A stretch of DNA of 64,000 nt, taken from assembly GCA_032358255.1 (NCBI GenBank), contig JAULBX010011434.1, positions 41,738-105,737 on the forward strand. Reading direction: 5' to 3'. The translations under genes and the position numbers were made by a program. Shown one piece after another: positions 36,627-50,066 of the stretch. The stretch is from Heterotrichella gracilis. Its lineage: Eukaryota; Sar; Xanthophyceae; Tribonematales; Xanthonemataceae. Below the pieces are notes generated by a model. It ran no database searches, was not told the DNA's origin, and saw only the letters and a list, made by a program, of their open reading frames with translations. The stretch's first letter is position 1, and each line of letters starts with the position of its first letter.

Positions 36627-39123
36627 CTAGCTCAAGGGCTCCAAGCGCTTCCAAATATACCCCACAAGTTTCCACCAGTGCTCTATAACTTGGATGCGAC
36701 TGCAGCTCCTGCAATAGCATTCCAATGTCACCACAGGTGCATACTCCTTTTCCAAGTACAGTTGATGCAGAACGTTCCACAAAGTCCTTGTCCTTAGTGA
36801 AGTGCACCAGGTACACACCTTAAGCATAAATTACAGTAAGGGTGCAATTTTAAAGCCTGCCAAACACACCTGAAGACTGAAACCTCTGGCGCCATCATCT
36901 GTCAGTTGCGGAGATGCTTGGAGTGGCTGGGAAATGTAAAAGTGTGTATCGCTGGAAAGCTGTGTAGCTTGCGCTGCAAGATCATTTGCCTGCGTTTGCG
37001 TATATTCTGGAGCGTAGGGTGCTGCATAGCCTATATTTGATACTGCTGGATTTTGGAAAACGTATTGGCTAGGGTCTTGTGGTCCAGAAGCAGCCCCCAG
37101 CAACAATCCCACCCCTGCTGTAGCAGCATTCAGGTTTTATTACATGCCTCAACATTCTTTGAAATGCGATGCCTGTGCGCTGCAGCAGTCACTTTTGACA
37201 CAGGAACACTGTGTCACATGATATCAGCTTTTGGGTGATGGGGCTTACCGTGTGCATGGATGTTGCCGTGCTTCCCATCACTTTGATCAAATAGGTCTGA
37301 GTCTGCATTGGCAGTTGGTTGAAATGGATAGGAGCCAGAGGCATGGTTCTGGAAGAGGGTGTCGTGTAGCTGGCCACCATGGAAAGTGTCCTGTATGTCC
37401 CCAAAGCCATGGCCATTAGGATCAACCTGCAGTGAAATATTTGCCTGAAACCAAAATCACTATGCTGATTTTTCAAGTTTCCCATCCCAACATCCATGCA
37501 TGCGCCACCAATATTTTTGTGTGATGGTGTAAATGAAATCTATGGGTTGAATGCAATGACAGCCATTGACAATGTGTGCTCAGCCTGGAATCTGACGTCA
37601 TTGATTATCCAGTCAAATCCGATGGGGCCCATGCCACTCACAACACTGTGACCTGATGCCCAGGTGGCATGGTACTGAAAGTTGCATGTAAATGTGCCAA
37701 TGCAATGAGATATTGCAAATGTCATGCAACATATGATACATTGCAAATGGCGTGCAATATATGATACACTGCAAAATCATGCAATATGTGATGGTGGTTC
37801 TTACGCATCGTGCCGGCATTCCTTGCAACCGCATGGAGGGCGTTGAACGCTGATCGATGAAGACAATGTCATCAGAGCAATTTTGGTGCTCATCGTTGGC
37901 AATGTCAGCATCCATGAATTCTGCAGATGTGCAGGGTTCTGCGCTGATTGCCCTTGCAGGCTCAGTCACAGATGGAGCACTCTGTGTGTCTGCATTGGAC
38001 TTGGTGAAAGCTTCCAGCATCATTCCCTTCAAACCCTGGCAATATCAAACTATTTCTGGTAACTATTTCTTTTGATAAATAATATTCATTGCTGGGATGG
38101 AGTTCACCTAGCTAACCATGGATATTGCCATTGTCAAGGATCCTGTCGACAATTTTGCGTGTGAAGGATTGGCATGCATTGGATGGCTATGAGAAGAAGA
38201 CATTCCGATTGGGCAAAATCCCTACCCAAGGGTTTTGCCCAATCTGTGAGGCGCAGCACACGCCGTGTTTTTTACTGCAACATGGGCAATACCTGGAGCA
38301 AACTGTTGCAGTGTCGGCCACCTTCTTCAGTCTCAAACTGGAAGCATATTGTGTATGTCTGAAGGATAGAGCAGACAACGTGTTATCACAGGATTGGAAC
38401 ACAACCAAGGTCTGCATCCCCCCCAGCACTTGTCGCGCACGTTGGTACAACCATCTGCCAGAACGGTGCGGCACTGCCCAAAAAATGATGAGGAGATACT
38501 GATGCTGATTGTGAAGCTCATTGAACACAACGCAGCATGCATGCCCATTTGCATGCATTTAAGATACCTTTCATTGCCAAAACCCATATTGAAGTGATTG
38601 ATCAATAAGATACCTGACATTAATATTTGCAATGGCAGACCCATTGCATGACACGATGCACACCGAGCCAGAAGGGAATATATTCAGCTACGCATAGAGT
38701 ACCGTTTATAAACAGTGTCCCACGTATCATATGTCAGGGCCAGTGGTGAAATGTTATACTTACTTGGCACTTGAACGTCTTGAAGCTGCGTGTGTCAGCC
38801 CAGGAAGCCAGCAGCAGCCACTTCTGCTTTGCATGTCCAGGGCACACCAGTGTGTGCTTGAACAGTTGGTGATCAATGCAGGCTTGCAGGAACAGCTTGC
38901 CTCTCAAGTAGACTTTCAGCAGAGGAACTAGCCTTCCTGATGCTGTGTCAGTCTGGCATTCAATTGTAAGCGTGCACAGGCTGGCACTGGGCAACCACTG
39001 TGCATCCAGAAATGGACCTCGAGGCTGGCTGCCCACAGCTGGCTGCTGCTGCACTGTAGCAGGGACCATGACAGCGACTCGGCCTGTCCATGACCCAGAA
39101 AGACCGTGTGTACTGTAGCTCAT
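36627..39123 (-). CDS. Orphan protein, possibly Cys-rich regulatory
   Basis: The model has exons 38764-39123, 38390-38473, 38293-38358, 37805-38035, 37642-37674, 37249-37444, 36870-37117 and 36627-36818. All are phase-consistent and give about 469 residues. I do not recognise a family. The first exon (120 residues from the ATG at 39123) has a Gln-rich patch and alternating hydrophobic strands. The second is cysteine-rich (six Cys in 28 residues, as in 'CWGGCRPWLC'). The fourth is acidic. The sixth and seventh are rich in Asn, Gln, His and Pro, and the last is helical. Alternatives exist: the exon at 37674 could run to a tag at 37540, and the last exon has a second open frame ending at 36589. 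Splice choices are therefore less sure than in neighbouring genes. Confidence 0.45.
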
Positions 39124-40116
39124 AGTATTACTGCTGAATAGGCCAAGGAACAAGGAACACGAAGTTTCAAAGTTGAATGAGGTCCTGGACGAATTATGTG
39201 GTAGAGTCTGCTTGGCAAGTAAACTCGGCAGTTACTAGTTATCGGATCCGAACCACAAGTCCTGGCAGCCACTTTCCTGGTTAGAAGCTGATGAAACAGT
39301 GCTTGGAGATGTGCCATACCTTTGAACGTAGAAAACTGACTCGAAACTTTTCTTGCAAGCCCAGTGCAAGCCTGCCAGCGTCAGTTTTGACAATCCGGTA
39401 TGGAAAAGCGAGTTTATTTTCGACATGAACGTTTGAAAATTTTGACCAGCTGTCGAAGTAGGAAGCTGCTGAGTCAGACGGTCTGCTAGAAGTCTGGCAA
39501 GCCTTGGCAACTCCTTTGAAATTCGCCTGGGTCTAGATAGGTGCTAGCAGCTAAGCCTTGCCGCAACATTGGCATGTCATGATGGTTGGCAAAAGCAACG
39601 AGCGCATGTCGCTGACCATACTCTGTAGTGGGTACAAAGTTTGTACAACATGCGGTGACATTTGCTTTGACGCTTCCAATTTGTTACATGCGCCATTGAG
39701 CCTGGACCAGCCTGCAGTAACTGACAGCCACAAAAGCAGGCTGCACTACACACCTTGCGCCAGGTTGAACCACCCTGTTCTGACCCTGCTTATACCATCT
39801 CTGCACGAATGCGGTAGACTCTGCTAACCAAGGAGTGTCTGCCAACACTGTTGATTGGCCACACTCAAATCTGAGCAAATCCTCCTCTCCAGTCCTAGGA
39901 TCACCAATATGGTCTGCACCGTTATTATAAAGATTATGCGGACAAACCTCGAAGAACAATGTGACCGTACTGAGGAGCAAACACCGTAAAGTTCCAACAG
40001 AACATGCAAAACAAGTCGTGCTAAGGTCAATCTCCCTCCGTCATCTCGCTACTTTGTAGAAGTCATTGTCCAAAGATTGACAAAATATTTACTGATTGCT
40101 CTTCCCATGCAAGACT
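39124..40116. other. Intergenic region
   Basis: This lies upstream of the orphan gene and downstream of the LPA1-like stop. A 91-codon minus frame at 39235-39510 lacks an ATG at its start and a domain, so it is probably 5' UTR or spurious. No gene is seen. Confidence 0.5.
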
Positions 40117-42311
40117 TCAGAACATGTTCACGCTCCCATCAAACCCATCCATGAACCCAGTCCACATGCCGCCAGCAGGCGGCAGCTGTTCCGCAAAAAT
40201 TGCCCATGGCGGTTGACCCACGCCGCTGGCTCGCACCCGCCCATCCATGCGAAGGCCGATATACAGGCCGCGGTCAGGCGTCTTGTTAGCTGTGGCCATC
40301 TGCTCCTTGAACCAGCCCTCCCATTGGTTCAGCCGCAGTGGGGTGCATCGCCACCTAAAGAAGAAACATTACATCATCAGGCTTCAGTGCACATATCTGG
40401 CGAGTAGTGGAACAGGGCGGCACATGACACCCGAAAACAAGTGCACTGTCCCACCAACAACTGCAATGCGGAGCTACAGGAAGGCAAGAATTCAGAATGC
40501 CATGTGCAGCCGCTATACTACAGGGCAGGAAGAACTATAGCATTTGATATCCAATGGCATTTCAATCCCAATGCATTGTCGCCGCATTCTCACCTCAAGT
40601 CTTCTGCTGTTGGGGGTGGCATGAGGGCTGCCAATGCATCGGCCCCGTCATCCTCAAAAATTGGCAGGGGAATCACAAACACCCCACGCTCAATCAGCCG
40701 CTCCTTGTATGGCTCAGCGGCTTGCATTGTTTCAGCGACCTGCGCATGCATTAGCATTTCTTTCAAAATATTGGTTACATGAAGACTGCTGGATTCACCC
40801 TCAAGTTACCCTTGCACAGTTTGCCTCACACGGCCTGCCAAAGCAGAGCCTTGTACAAATTCTAGACATGTGAATTTTTAACATCCTCATTACTGGTAAC
40901 CAGCGCATACTCCGTAACACATTTTGTACTCATTTGCTACTCGTTACAGTCGCAGAGGTGTTCTTGCTGATGGCGGCCATAGTTGCATGCATTCCAGCGC
41001 CACACGGCCATGCATCCTCCCCAACATCAGCAGCAATTGACACAATGGACGCAACACCCTATTATTACGCTGCAGTGCGCTGTGAAGGGGTTATCTCCTC
41101 ACCTGCTGTGCAGTGCCGGCCACCATCACGCATCGAGCAAAGCCCCGCAGCTGCGCCAGGCGAACCCTCTTGCCGTTGGCCAGCTCCATGCCCAATGCGC
41201 CCAGCGTCTCTTCCCTGCTCAGCCTGGCAATCTGCTTGTCCCGGGCCTGCCACAATAATGCGCACAATTGGTCCCAAGTGTTTCGCTCTGGATACATTAC
41301 GCGTCCCCATGCAAACATTCCTCTTCAAGCTACTACCCCCAAAATGGCCAGCGGGCTGGGGGGCTACATTGATGAAGAATGTACCAAGAATATTATCGCA
41401 ATACAGGTCACATGAGCGCATCACCACACGCCCGACTTGCCTTGAGATCCCTTTGCAGCAGGAAATAGAATACTGCAGCAGACGCGACGTCAATGCCCAA
41501 GCCCTGGATGACCTCTGTTAGTTCCACTGTGCCAGGTGCCCCTGCAAGGCCCCCAATGAGCCGGGGAATGGCGAACAGCCCCGCCAGTGATGCGCTGACC
41601 AAAAAGAACCCAAATAGCACAATCCTCACGACCCTGGTGATGAAAGCATGCATGGGTGGGTGCGGAGCATGGGCGGAGTATGGGTGCCAGCGCACGTGAG
41701 CGGGTGGATGGGTGGGGTGAGGTGCATGGGCGGGCATACAGAAGTGCGTATAGGGTGGAGGGCAGGTTTCTGCTGGGCGCAGTTGGTACAGACCCTAGGC
41801 AGTGCGTGTGGAAGATGCCTCGTTGATGCTTTTGGATTGACGCGGGTCAGCAAATGTCTCAAAACGGCGACAAATGTCTCAAAACAGCGACAGTGTCATG
41901 CCAGCAGTCCTCTCACACCAAGACTGGTGCAATATTTAATGGTAACAGGCTAGTGCAGTGCATGCATGTATTTTGGCATGCCAGCTCGTCACCTAAAGGG
42001 AGCCTCAGCTTCGCTTCTCAGCGAAATGCCAACCGGGTCCAACGCCCTGCAATACACGCACAGTTGGCTCAGACGTGAGCAGACTACAGACAGCAGCAGC
42101 CAAATACTTGAAACCACTAACACAGGACTTACTTGTACGCTGGCAGAGGTTTGGCAGGTTTGGCCTCTTTGGTCTCCTTATCAACAGAAGCACGGCATCT
42201 GAGGGCTCTGCTACATCCACAGCCCACCAGCCTCGATGTGAGCCTCAAGGGCGAGAGGGACTGGGCGAAGGGTGTGGTGTGCCACCTCGCCAATCGTGTG
42301 GTGGTCAGCAT
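40117..42311 (-). CDS. LPA1-like photosystem II accumulation factor
   Basis: Six exons, 42133-42311, 41993-42046, 41441-41633, 41103-41246, 40594-40739 and 40117-40354, give 317 residues. The N-terminus ('MLTTTRLARWHTT' then Arg/Ser/Cys-rich) looks like a chloroplast transit peptide. The family motif 'EAPFR' leads into a first membrane span ('IVLFGFFLVSASLAG'). A second span ends in 'FYFLLQRDLKARD'. The soluble part follows with 'LSREETLGALGMEL', 'RGVFVIPLPIFEDD' and the terminal 'GLYIGLRMDGRVRASGVGQP' block. In plants LPA1 is a thylakoid protein aiding photosystem II assembly. This form lacks the N-terminal TPR part of LPA1 itself and matches the shorter LPA1-like paralog. The intron after 41441 uses a GC donor (aag|gcaagt). 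Confidence 0.88.
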
Positions 42312-43254
42312 GCGAGGCTTGCAGCTGGAGGTGCAAGTGTTCATTGCGTCTATTTGGTCTCCAAGTGCAACTAATAAGGTACATGTACTGCAGATTTGTG
42401 TACTTGGAACACACGCCAAGTCAGCTGTATGTGTAACTGAGGCAGCAGTGCATATGCATGCATGCGTACGAATCAGGTGTGTTCCACAACTTGTCACAGT
42501 ATCACAAGCAACTACAAACCTAAATCGTGTCTAGTGCACGTTGCAGGGGCAACAAGCTGTGGCTACCACACCACGACAGTTTGCTTTATGTTTGGGTGAT
42601 CTCTCCTCCAGAGGGAGTGGGAGCCAACTGGGCTGCCCCTTTATAAACCCTAAACCTAAACCCTAAACCAGGGCTTAGGAACTGTGCTCGAGCTTTGAAG
42701 CATTGCTGGGTCCCTGTAAGCCCCTGTTACTAGCAGTGCTAGGGACAGCTGCTTATTATAATGTTTCTTTCACGCAGGGGCTCAGGATTGTTCTTCAATT
42801 GCCTTCTTTCAAAACATGTGTCACAGGGTGTGCCACCAAACGTAGACGGCATCAGACCTTTTCATAGATTCATATGCTTCCAAAAAAAATCCTTCATGGG
42901 AGGAGTGCGCGAAGAACTTGTGTTGTGGTCTGTGGTTGGCTGAACAAATTGGCAACCCAGGCAAGGGCAGGAATGGTGCTGAATACGCTTAGTCTCACTC
43001 AGCGTTATTGGCTTGTTGCTTGCAAATGCTAAAGATAAATTACTTGTACGTAACATTGTGGAACGTTCGCATGGATAACTACGATAGAGAATTTTGACAG
43101 CTGTCACCCAGATTTGCAATGTCCTGTTTAGCCAGTGCATACCATGTGCTGATGACGGGGCGCTTGATAATCAGGTATGCCATCTGAAGCAAAACCTGTA
43201 TCAATATGCAAATGACATAAATATCCCAGCAAACATGCAGTCCAACGCCACCAT
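42312..43254. other. Intergenic region
   Basis: This lies between the LPA1-like start and the ZIP4 stop, both on the minus strand. It contains the telomere-like array at 42644-42669 and no gene. Confidence 0.55.
42644..42669 (-). repeat. Interstitial telomere-like repeat
   Basis: About four taaaccc units, one of them a base short, lie in the intergenic region upstream of the LPA1-like gene. Confidence 0.8.
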
Positions 43255-46200
43255 TCAGTTGTCTTCCATGGCTGCGTCTGAATCAGAGGTATCTTCAATG
43301 ACGGTATCATTCCCCCTGGGCTCCTGGATGGGGTGTTCACCTCTGGAACCTGATTGTGGTCCAGTCATTGCTTGAGGCACCTCCACATTGGCCTGGTTGT
43401 GGTTCAAGTGCTGTGCGGCAAGCTTTGGCCTGGGCTGCACCCCAGCAATTGGCACCGGATGTTGAGCATCGGGTGCCACTCTGAGGGAGAGTTTTGCTTG
43501 CCAGAATTGTAGCGCTTTGTTGCACCTGTCCCGTTCCTGCTGCATCATCTCCTTCCTTGCTTGCAACTCTGGACAGTGAGCTGTGAGGTGCAGAGCAGCA
43601 TCCATGAATTGCATCGCCACTGCAGTGCGCTGAAATTTCTGCAAGTAGCATCCCCGATTCCATGCGGTTACGATTGTCCATTGAAGATCCTGTTTCATAG
43701 ACACAGTAAACTGAGAGTGGTCGTACTGCATTTGGTGTTTGAAAAACACACTTCCCTTGAAGCATGTGTCATAGGGTGTAGCATGCAACGACTGTGTCAT
43801 TACGCATCACGCATATAGTATACTTGTGGCAATGTAATGTACACACATTTGAACGGTGATTGCTGCGCCCTGTCGTGCCATGCCTCACATAGTGCTGGCT
43901 GTGCAACTACCAGTACGACCATGTCAGCAATGGTCCACCCATATGCAAAAGTGTGCAGGAAAGTGATTAAGACCACAAATTGCACATTAAACTCACCTTG
44001 GATGGATAGTCAGTTACCAATCCCGAGTCAAACACGTTCATCACTTGTGACAGCACATCCAGCTTCTCAGCGTCAGTCGAGGCTGTTTCCAGTGCAGCCA
44101 CCACAGTCTAGACAGAAATGCACATTTCTGTCAGCAAGTATTGACATGGCACATACATACAAAGGTTAACAGTCACTTTCAATGCAATCACTATCTATTG
44201 TCCACGTACCTGGCCCATGTCTGTATAGTTTGGATGATGTTCAGCAACCAGCAGCTTCAGAATGTGCGCATTCATTGCGTACAAGATGCTCTTGTCCTGT
44301 AGCCTTGCATCTGTGCAGGGTAGATCAGGGGGGTTAAGGGGGTCGCTAGCTGAGGGCCTGCTAAGCCACTGACATTACCAGATCCAATGGCCAGGTCCAC
44401 AGTGCGCAACACTAGGATTTGTGAACGGTACCTACCTCTGGCGGCACTAACCATCATTCTGAAATGATGCGCTGTTAGGAATGCCATTCCCTTGCAGCTC
44501 TCGAGTATGGCATGCTGGGCTGCTGTGTCCTGCGTTCTTGCTGCAATGGTGAATTCCTGCAGAGCAGCGGTCGGTAGTGACAGGAGCAAAAAACACAAAC
44601 AGCAAAAGTCAATGCAAAATGGTCATTTTACTATTGTTAAGAAATACAATTACAGTTCAGTGAAGTTCCCCAGCACACTTCATACCCGTGGCAGCCGCTT
44701 GTATAGTCCACGTACCACGATGCATGCATATGCTGAAGCTTTCTCATCCCCATTCCTTCCAACCATTTCTGGCCTTCCAGCGATCACAGGCACCACCGCC
44801 TTTGAAAGTCCAAGCATTTTGGTGGCTAGGCTGAGGCTGGCAATGTGTTCTGGCATGTGCTCATACGCGTTGAGTGTAGCTGTAGCTGCCATGAGGTAGG
44901 CCATCTGTGTGGAGATCCAAAAGGCGTAATAGCACCGGGTCCCATCACAAGCATCCAAATGCGGACAGGGATAAAATTTCCTTACCCAACACAGGTAGTT
45001 GACGCAATTGGCAAAGTGCATTGTCATGCTCAGCAATGCATTGAGAGCTTACTCTTTGCTTCTGAAGTGTTGCCATGTCAGGAGACGGATGGCCAGCGCA
45101 GAAGCTGCCACATGCGGCAAAGAGCACTGCGCAGGGCTGGTACAGCTTGTCCTGCAATCATTGCACCACCCAATATCAGATTTGTAGGACCTGTAGCAAA
45201 TGTTTTAAATGCTGGGTATTCCCCAAAGGAGTGCCCACTACGCGGTACCTTCAGCTTGCCTGAAAGAGTTTGGGCCATGTGCGCGTACCTGAGCTGCTTC
45301 AATAGCAGTGTTCCAGGCAACTCCAGTAAAGTATTCCAACTGGCTTGGCTGCACAGCATTGGCAGTGAATGTTACTAACCAGGTTAACTTTATATTGAAA
45401 AAATTGAAACTGGGTTGGTTGCTGGGCTTGCATGACGCGATTCTGATGATTGACACCACTGGCGCAGATGTGGAATAAACAATTACAGGACAGGCCTGGT
45501 TGGGGGCAAGGCATGTAAGACTGACTATTAATCTGCCTGTACTTATGGATGCATGTAAGTAAGTTGCAGGCAGCGCCAAGGCTTGACGCACCATGTTGGA
45601 AAAGAAATCACTTCCATGCTTCTCCAGCAATCCAGCTGCCATGTTCAAATACTTTGCCAACTCTTCAAAAATCTTAAGTCTTCGTGTGCTGATAGCCTCA
45701 TTGTCTACATCATCGGCTGAAGCACTTGCATCATGAGCTGTGGTGTCTGCTGCATTGTCACAGGTAAGCTTGATGAGATTTTGCAGCAGCAAAGCCCCTT
45801 CTCCATTCTGTGCCTGAGCTCCTTCTGCGTGGAGCTTCAGGAGGTGGATCAGGCATGCTTGTGCTGTTGCATGCACGCCATGCTTGACTGCCTCTTGACA
45901 CACGACCTGCATGGTCACACAGTGAGCACTTGGATTTGATATTGCACAACAGCTTGACATACTTCTTGACGGTATTCACTCCCTTGTATAGTGTGCAGTT
46001 ACTTTGCAAATTGCACAACCAACCATGTAAGTGATGCTTGCACCAGGCCGTTCATATCTTGATCAATAGATGTAATGTTTTGTGTAGGAGACATGCGGCA
46101 CTTGGCCATCAACCTACTTTCAAAAAATCTGGATGAGCGTCCGAGCATTTCATCATTTTCTGTAATTGCAAGCTGGCAGCGTCACCATCTTTCATCTCAA

Positions 46201-49200
46201 TAAAGCATCGCACCCTGTACCACGCAGCACATGACCTGATCGGTAAATTTGATTGCGAGCATTGCGTCCAAAGCCCCGACAGTGATGAGAGTTATGGACC
46301 TAATATGCAGTTTTCCCTGCAGGCACTGTGCAGCAATGCCACGGGGTCAGTGTATTGGTATAATGGCAGCCTAAGGCCTTAGTTACCTCAAGAAGTAGGT
46401 CAAGGTACTGTCACTGTCTGCTTTCTCAGCGATATCCAGATACTCCAGCGCTCTGGCCACATTCCCAAGTGCCATGCTGCACAGCGCCTGCAGCCTGCCA
46501 ACCTTTGCCAGGTTGTCTTTTGATGCGTAAACAAGACAAGCTGTGAGCAGCTTGTTGGCCTGGGTGTGCTTCTTCCCATGGAAATGTGACACAGCTTGGT
46601 TGAACAGCAGCCCGTATAAGGCCCTGTGATGCTTGCTGGCTTCCAGGTCATCACCCTGTTGCATACAACAGAGAAAAAATGTTAATGAATCAAGCTGGGC
46701 AAAGAGAAATTTTTTCACAACTAGAGCTTTCCTATTGCTAATGTATGCAGTCTGCAATGCATGCACGCCGCATGCACGCCTGCCATTGCTAGACCGGGGA
46801 CCCCGTTGGCCCATTTTGCTGGAGAAGTGGGTGGCTACACAGCTTGGATGTTTGTCGCAAACCTTTGCTGACAGCTGGCAACTACAGCATCCTGTGGACA
46901 GTGTGTCACACAAGAGCCATCGCAAGGTAAATTCTGTACAGATTATATTTTTAACTATGCGCAAGAGTAAACCTCCCAATTGTCTAGGTTCGTGAACCCT
47001 GCACTACCCTGGGGGCCACACCTCAGCATCACAGGCCAAGCGCTTGAGGACAGCTTCATTCCCAACTACTTCCAGCACAATTGTTTCGCGTTCATCAGCA
47101 TTGCTCTCCTGCGTGTTCACAAGCAGCGGACTTCAGATATGATAAGAAAATTGTATGTTTATAAAAGACTGTATAACTGGGGGGAAATCCCCGTTGAGCT
47201 ACAGCACTGCATACAGCAAATGCATTGGCTCACCACCTGGAGTGGCCAGCGTGTGCACATAATCCCAAAGAAACACGCAGATGATGTGACATGCCGCACC
47301 TCATCACATAACAGCAAGCTTTGCACCATGTGGATGATGAAATTCTCGTCCTGTGAGAACCTCTCCATAAGGATCTGCAAGGCTGGGGTTATTGCTGTGG
47401 CTCTCCCAGATACACCAAGCATTGTGCTCACGCCACCCAAGCACTGCCTTGCATCAGATTCTGGGTTTGATACCAGGCTGAGGAGCTCTGTGGCAGCTTC
47501 TTCACCCCTCCCTAGCTGCATGAAGGTCTGCAACGCCAAGAGGCATGTCTCGGGGTCGCTAGACAGGGCGCTGTCCAGTTCCCTCAAGCCGTTGACACAG
47601 TTCAGTGCTGCAGCAGCATTTGCGCCAGTGCACAGGTGCGCTTGCGCCAGTAGCCTCAGCACCTGTGTCAGCAGTTGCAAGCATTCACCTTCCAATCAGG
47701 GTGCAAAGTCTGTTTACCGTACCATTGTGTTTCGGACTTAGCTTGAGAAATAGTCTAGGGTCCCTTATTTCAACCATCTGACCAATGTGTGGTTCAACCA
47801 TCAACCTGTTATCTGCAACCATTGTACTGACCTTTGACCTTTGATGCGTTCACCAGCTTACCTTGGTCAACACCAGGTGCGCGTGCCTCTCAAATGCCTC
47901 TGAATCTTCATCATACTCTACTGAGGTCAATGTCTGATATGCTGCATTAGGAGTGCAAGCAGTGCATTATTCTTAGCACACTGTGCAGCCATATATGTGC
48001 AGCAGCATTGATGCAGCACAACTGAACCATACAACAATGTGTGGGTAACAAATTTGACACGTGTGTTTGCGTAATCTGAAACAGCAGCCACTGTCCATGC
48101 ATGCTACTGCTTCCTGACAGGACAAGTCTGCCCTCAACAAGGGCAAATACACTTTCTCCGCATGGCATGCAATTGGTGTACCTACCAGAATTCAGGAGAT
48201 CCAAGGCTTGATCATGCTTAGGGTCTGGTTTTGACAGCAGTTCATGTGCCCTTTGGACCAGTAGGTCTGCCAGGGGTACTGCAAGGGAGGCAGCCTCCTG
48301 GGTGCTGAGGCCATCGTTGTTGATGAAATCCTTAGCCTGACCAATCAGGCTGGCAGCAAGCGCCTGCAGACCAATTGCGTGGCAGTGTGAGTAAGACACA
48401 CATTGGCATCAAGCATATGCATCATATGAATCATCTAGCACGAGTTCAATGAGACGCAGGACATGTTGTGGGACACTCCTTTCTTTGCGGGCGCTTGGTG
48501 TGTACCTGTTGATCAAGTTTCCAGCAGCCACTAATGCGGGATAGCACCATGGTGAAATAGGCCTCCGCCAATGTTGATCGGTTGGTGTAGATGCTCAGTG
48601 GATGAGACAGCAATACAGTTTCAGCGTACGCAGATGCCTTGGCAAGGCATGACTCTGCATTTTCATGCTGTTGCAGCTTTGCCCACATCTCTCCTGCCTG
48701 AGCAACAGTACTTCATGTGACCAGATCTGTATTGCACGCATTGTTTAGGGTTTAGGGTTTAGGGTTTACCCTAAACCACATAACATGCCTTTATGCTGCC
48801 AAATTGGATGATGACGGCTTGGTGACTGCATCATGAACAACATGAAAAGCTGCATGTTGTACAGATATGGACAACAAAGCAACTTGTGGCATATTGTAAT
48901 TACCTTGGTGTAAAATATCAGTTTGCAGACCTTCTGGTCCTGATCCAGGCATTTGTCATCAACCACAGCCAGTAGATCACTGCATGCATAACACAACCCA
49001 TCACTCATATAATGCGCAAAAGCATATACCTTGTCCGAGGAGCAAAGAAAACTGGTGTGCTCTTAAATGTAAAAAAAATAAAAATATTAAGTCATGTGCC
49101 AACGTGAAGCACCAAAAACTGACGGCTACTACTGGCAATATCCCCCTTCATGGGTGCAAGACAATTTGTCCAGCCACAGACCTTGCAGCATTGCGCAATT

Positions 49201-49782
49201 GCGCACTCTCAGAACTTGTCCCTGCATCAGCTGTGTTGAACAATGACACACAATGGTTCTGCGCAGCAGTTAGGGTGTTATTGGAGAAATGGCATCCCAC
49301 ATGCACTGCCATGTGTAATCCTTGGACACAACACCTGGTCAATGAGTCACTATGCCAGCCACAGAATCAATGTGAACAACTGTGTACGTGCCAAACAGCT
49401 AATGGATTGGCTTGCCTTGGTGTGCAAGCTCGCACAGGCACTGCATCACATAGCCCCCCACGCTGAGGATAGTGTGCTGCAAAACATCCTGATGAACATC
49501 ATGGGGTACAGCACTGTGACATCATGTTGCAATAGTTTCACATTTGAGCACCCAAGTCCTCACCCAAAGAATGCATGCAAGCCCCCATATCTTCAAGTTG
49601 TCCTCTCTTGAAACCGCTGCTGCACCACTAGCACTGGACTTCACAGTGGAAGTGATGGCAAAAACTGCTGATCGAAGTTTTTCAAGTGTTTCTGCTTCAG
49701 GCAATGTATCAACTGGGTTTTGCTGCACAATAGACTGTATCAAGGTTTCTGTATGCTGGATCAGGGGAGACACATGGGCCAT
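43255..49782 (-). CDS. ZIP4: Meiotic crossover protein ZIP4/SPO22
   Basis: Eighteen exons: 49564-49782, 49182-49258, 48904-48979, 48506-48697, 48186-48363, 47862-47941, 47300-47662, 47022-47108, 46387-46655, 46118-46214, 45592-45906, 45289-45348, 45053-45151, 44716-44904, 44436-44556, 44210-44310, 43997-44107 and 43255-43689. They give about 1022 residues with every junction phase-consistent. The protein is all-helical with TPR-like repeats. Family features include 'LWNHCVSLFN', 'SDLLAVVDD', 'CFIEMKDGDAA' with 'LQKMMKCSDAHPDFL', 'GSDFFSNM', and the two 'AWN' motifs ('FTGVAWNTAIEAAQ' and 'IVTAWNRGCYLQKFQ'). ZIP4/SPO22/TEX11 is a scaffold of the ZMM group that promotes class I crossovers and pairing on meiotic chromosomes. 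Length is close to plant ZIP4 (about 940). The C-terminal roughly 60 residues are a polar, acidic tail. Confidence 0.88.
48743..48778. repeat. Interstitial telomere-like array with inverted unit
   Basis: Three and a half perfect tttaggg units run into an inverted taaaccc unit, forming a small palindromic telomere junction inside ZIP4 intron 3. Confidence 0.85.
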
Positions 49783-50066
49783 GGTGCCACTGGCGGTTGA
49801 CCCCACTGGGTGCAGTCACTCAAGTCAACAGTACAATTCCAAGAAGGATCTCCAAGCTGGATATGAGACAGCCACGAGGTAAAAGTAACTGATATGGGTC
49901 TAGAATGCACGGGAGCAAGTTGGCCTGTTTCCACAGGGGCTAGAGGACTCTGAGCCTCACCCGTTTCAAACAACGGTCACGTTCATGCACTCTGGATAAG
50001 TTAAGCTTCAAGCCTATTGTATCGTCCCAATTGGTTGCATGTTCTACACTGGCAGCCCAACCAAAG
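49783..50066. other. Short upstream region of ZIP4
   Basis: Less than 300 bases separate the ZIP4 ATG from the stop of the doubtful next minus-strand gene. It should hold the ZIP4 promoter. Confidence 0.4.

Noticed and set aside
38125-38502. 125-codon plus-strand frame with CPIC motif
   Set aside because: It runs antisense across phase-consistent minus-strand exons and introns of the orphan gene.
43690-43800. Extension of the last ZIP4 exon to the left in the same frame
   Set aside because: An acceptor (gaaacag) at 43690 and the family pattern at the junction favour splicing; the extra codons have no family match.
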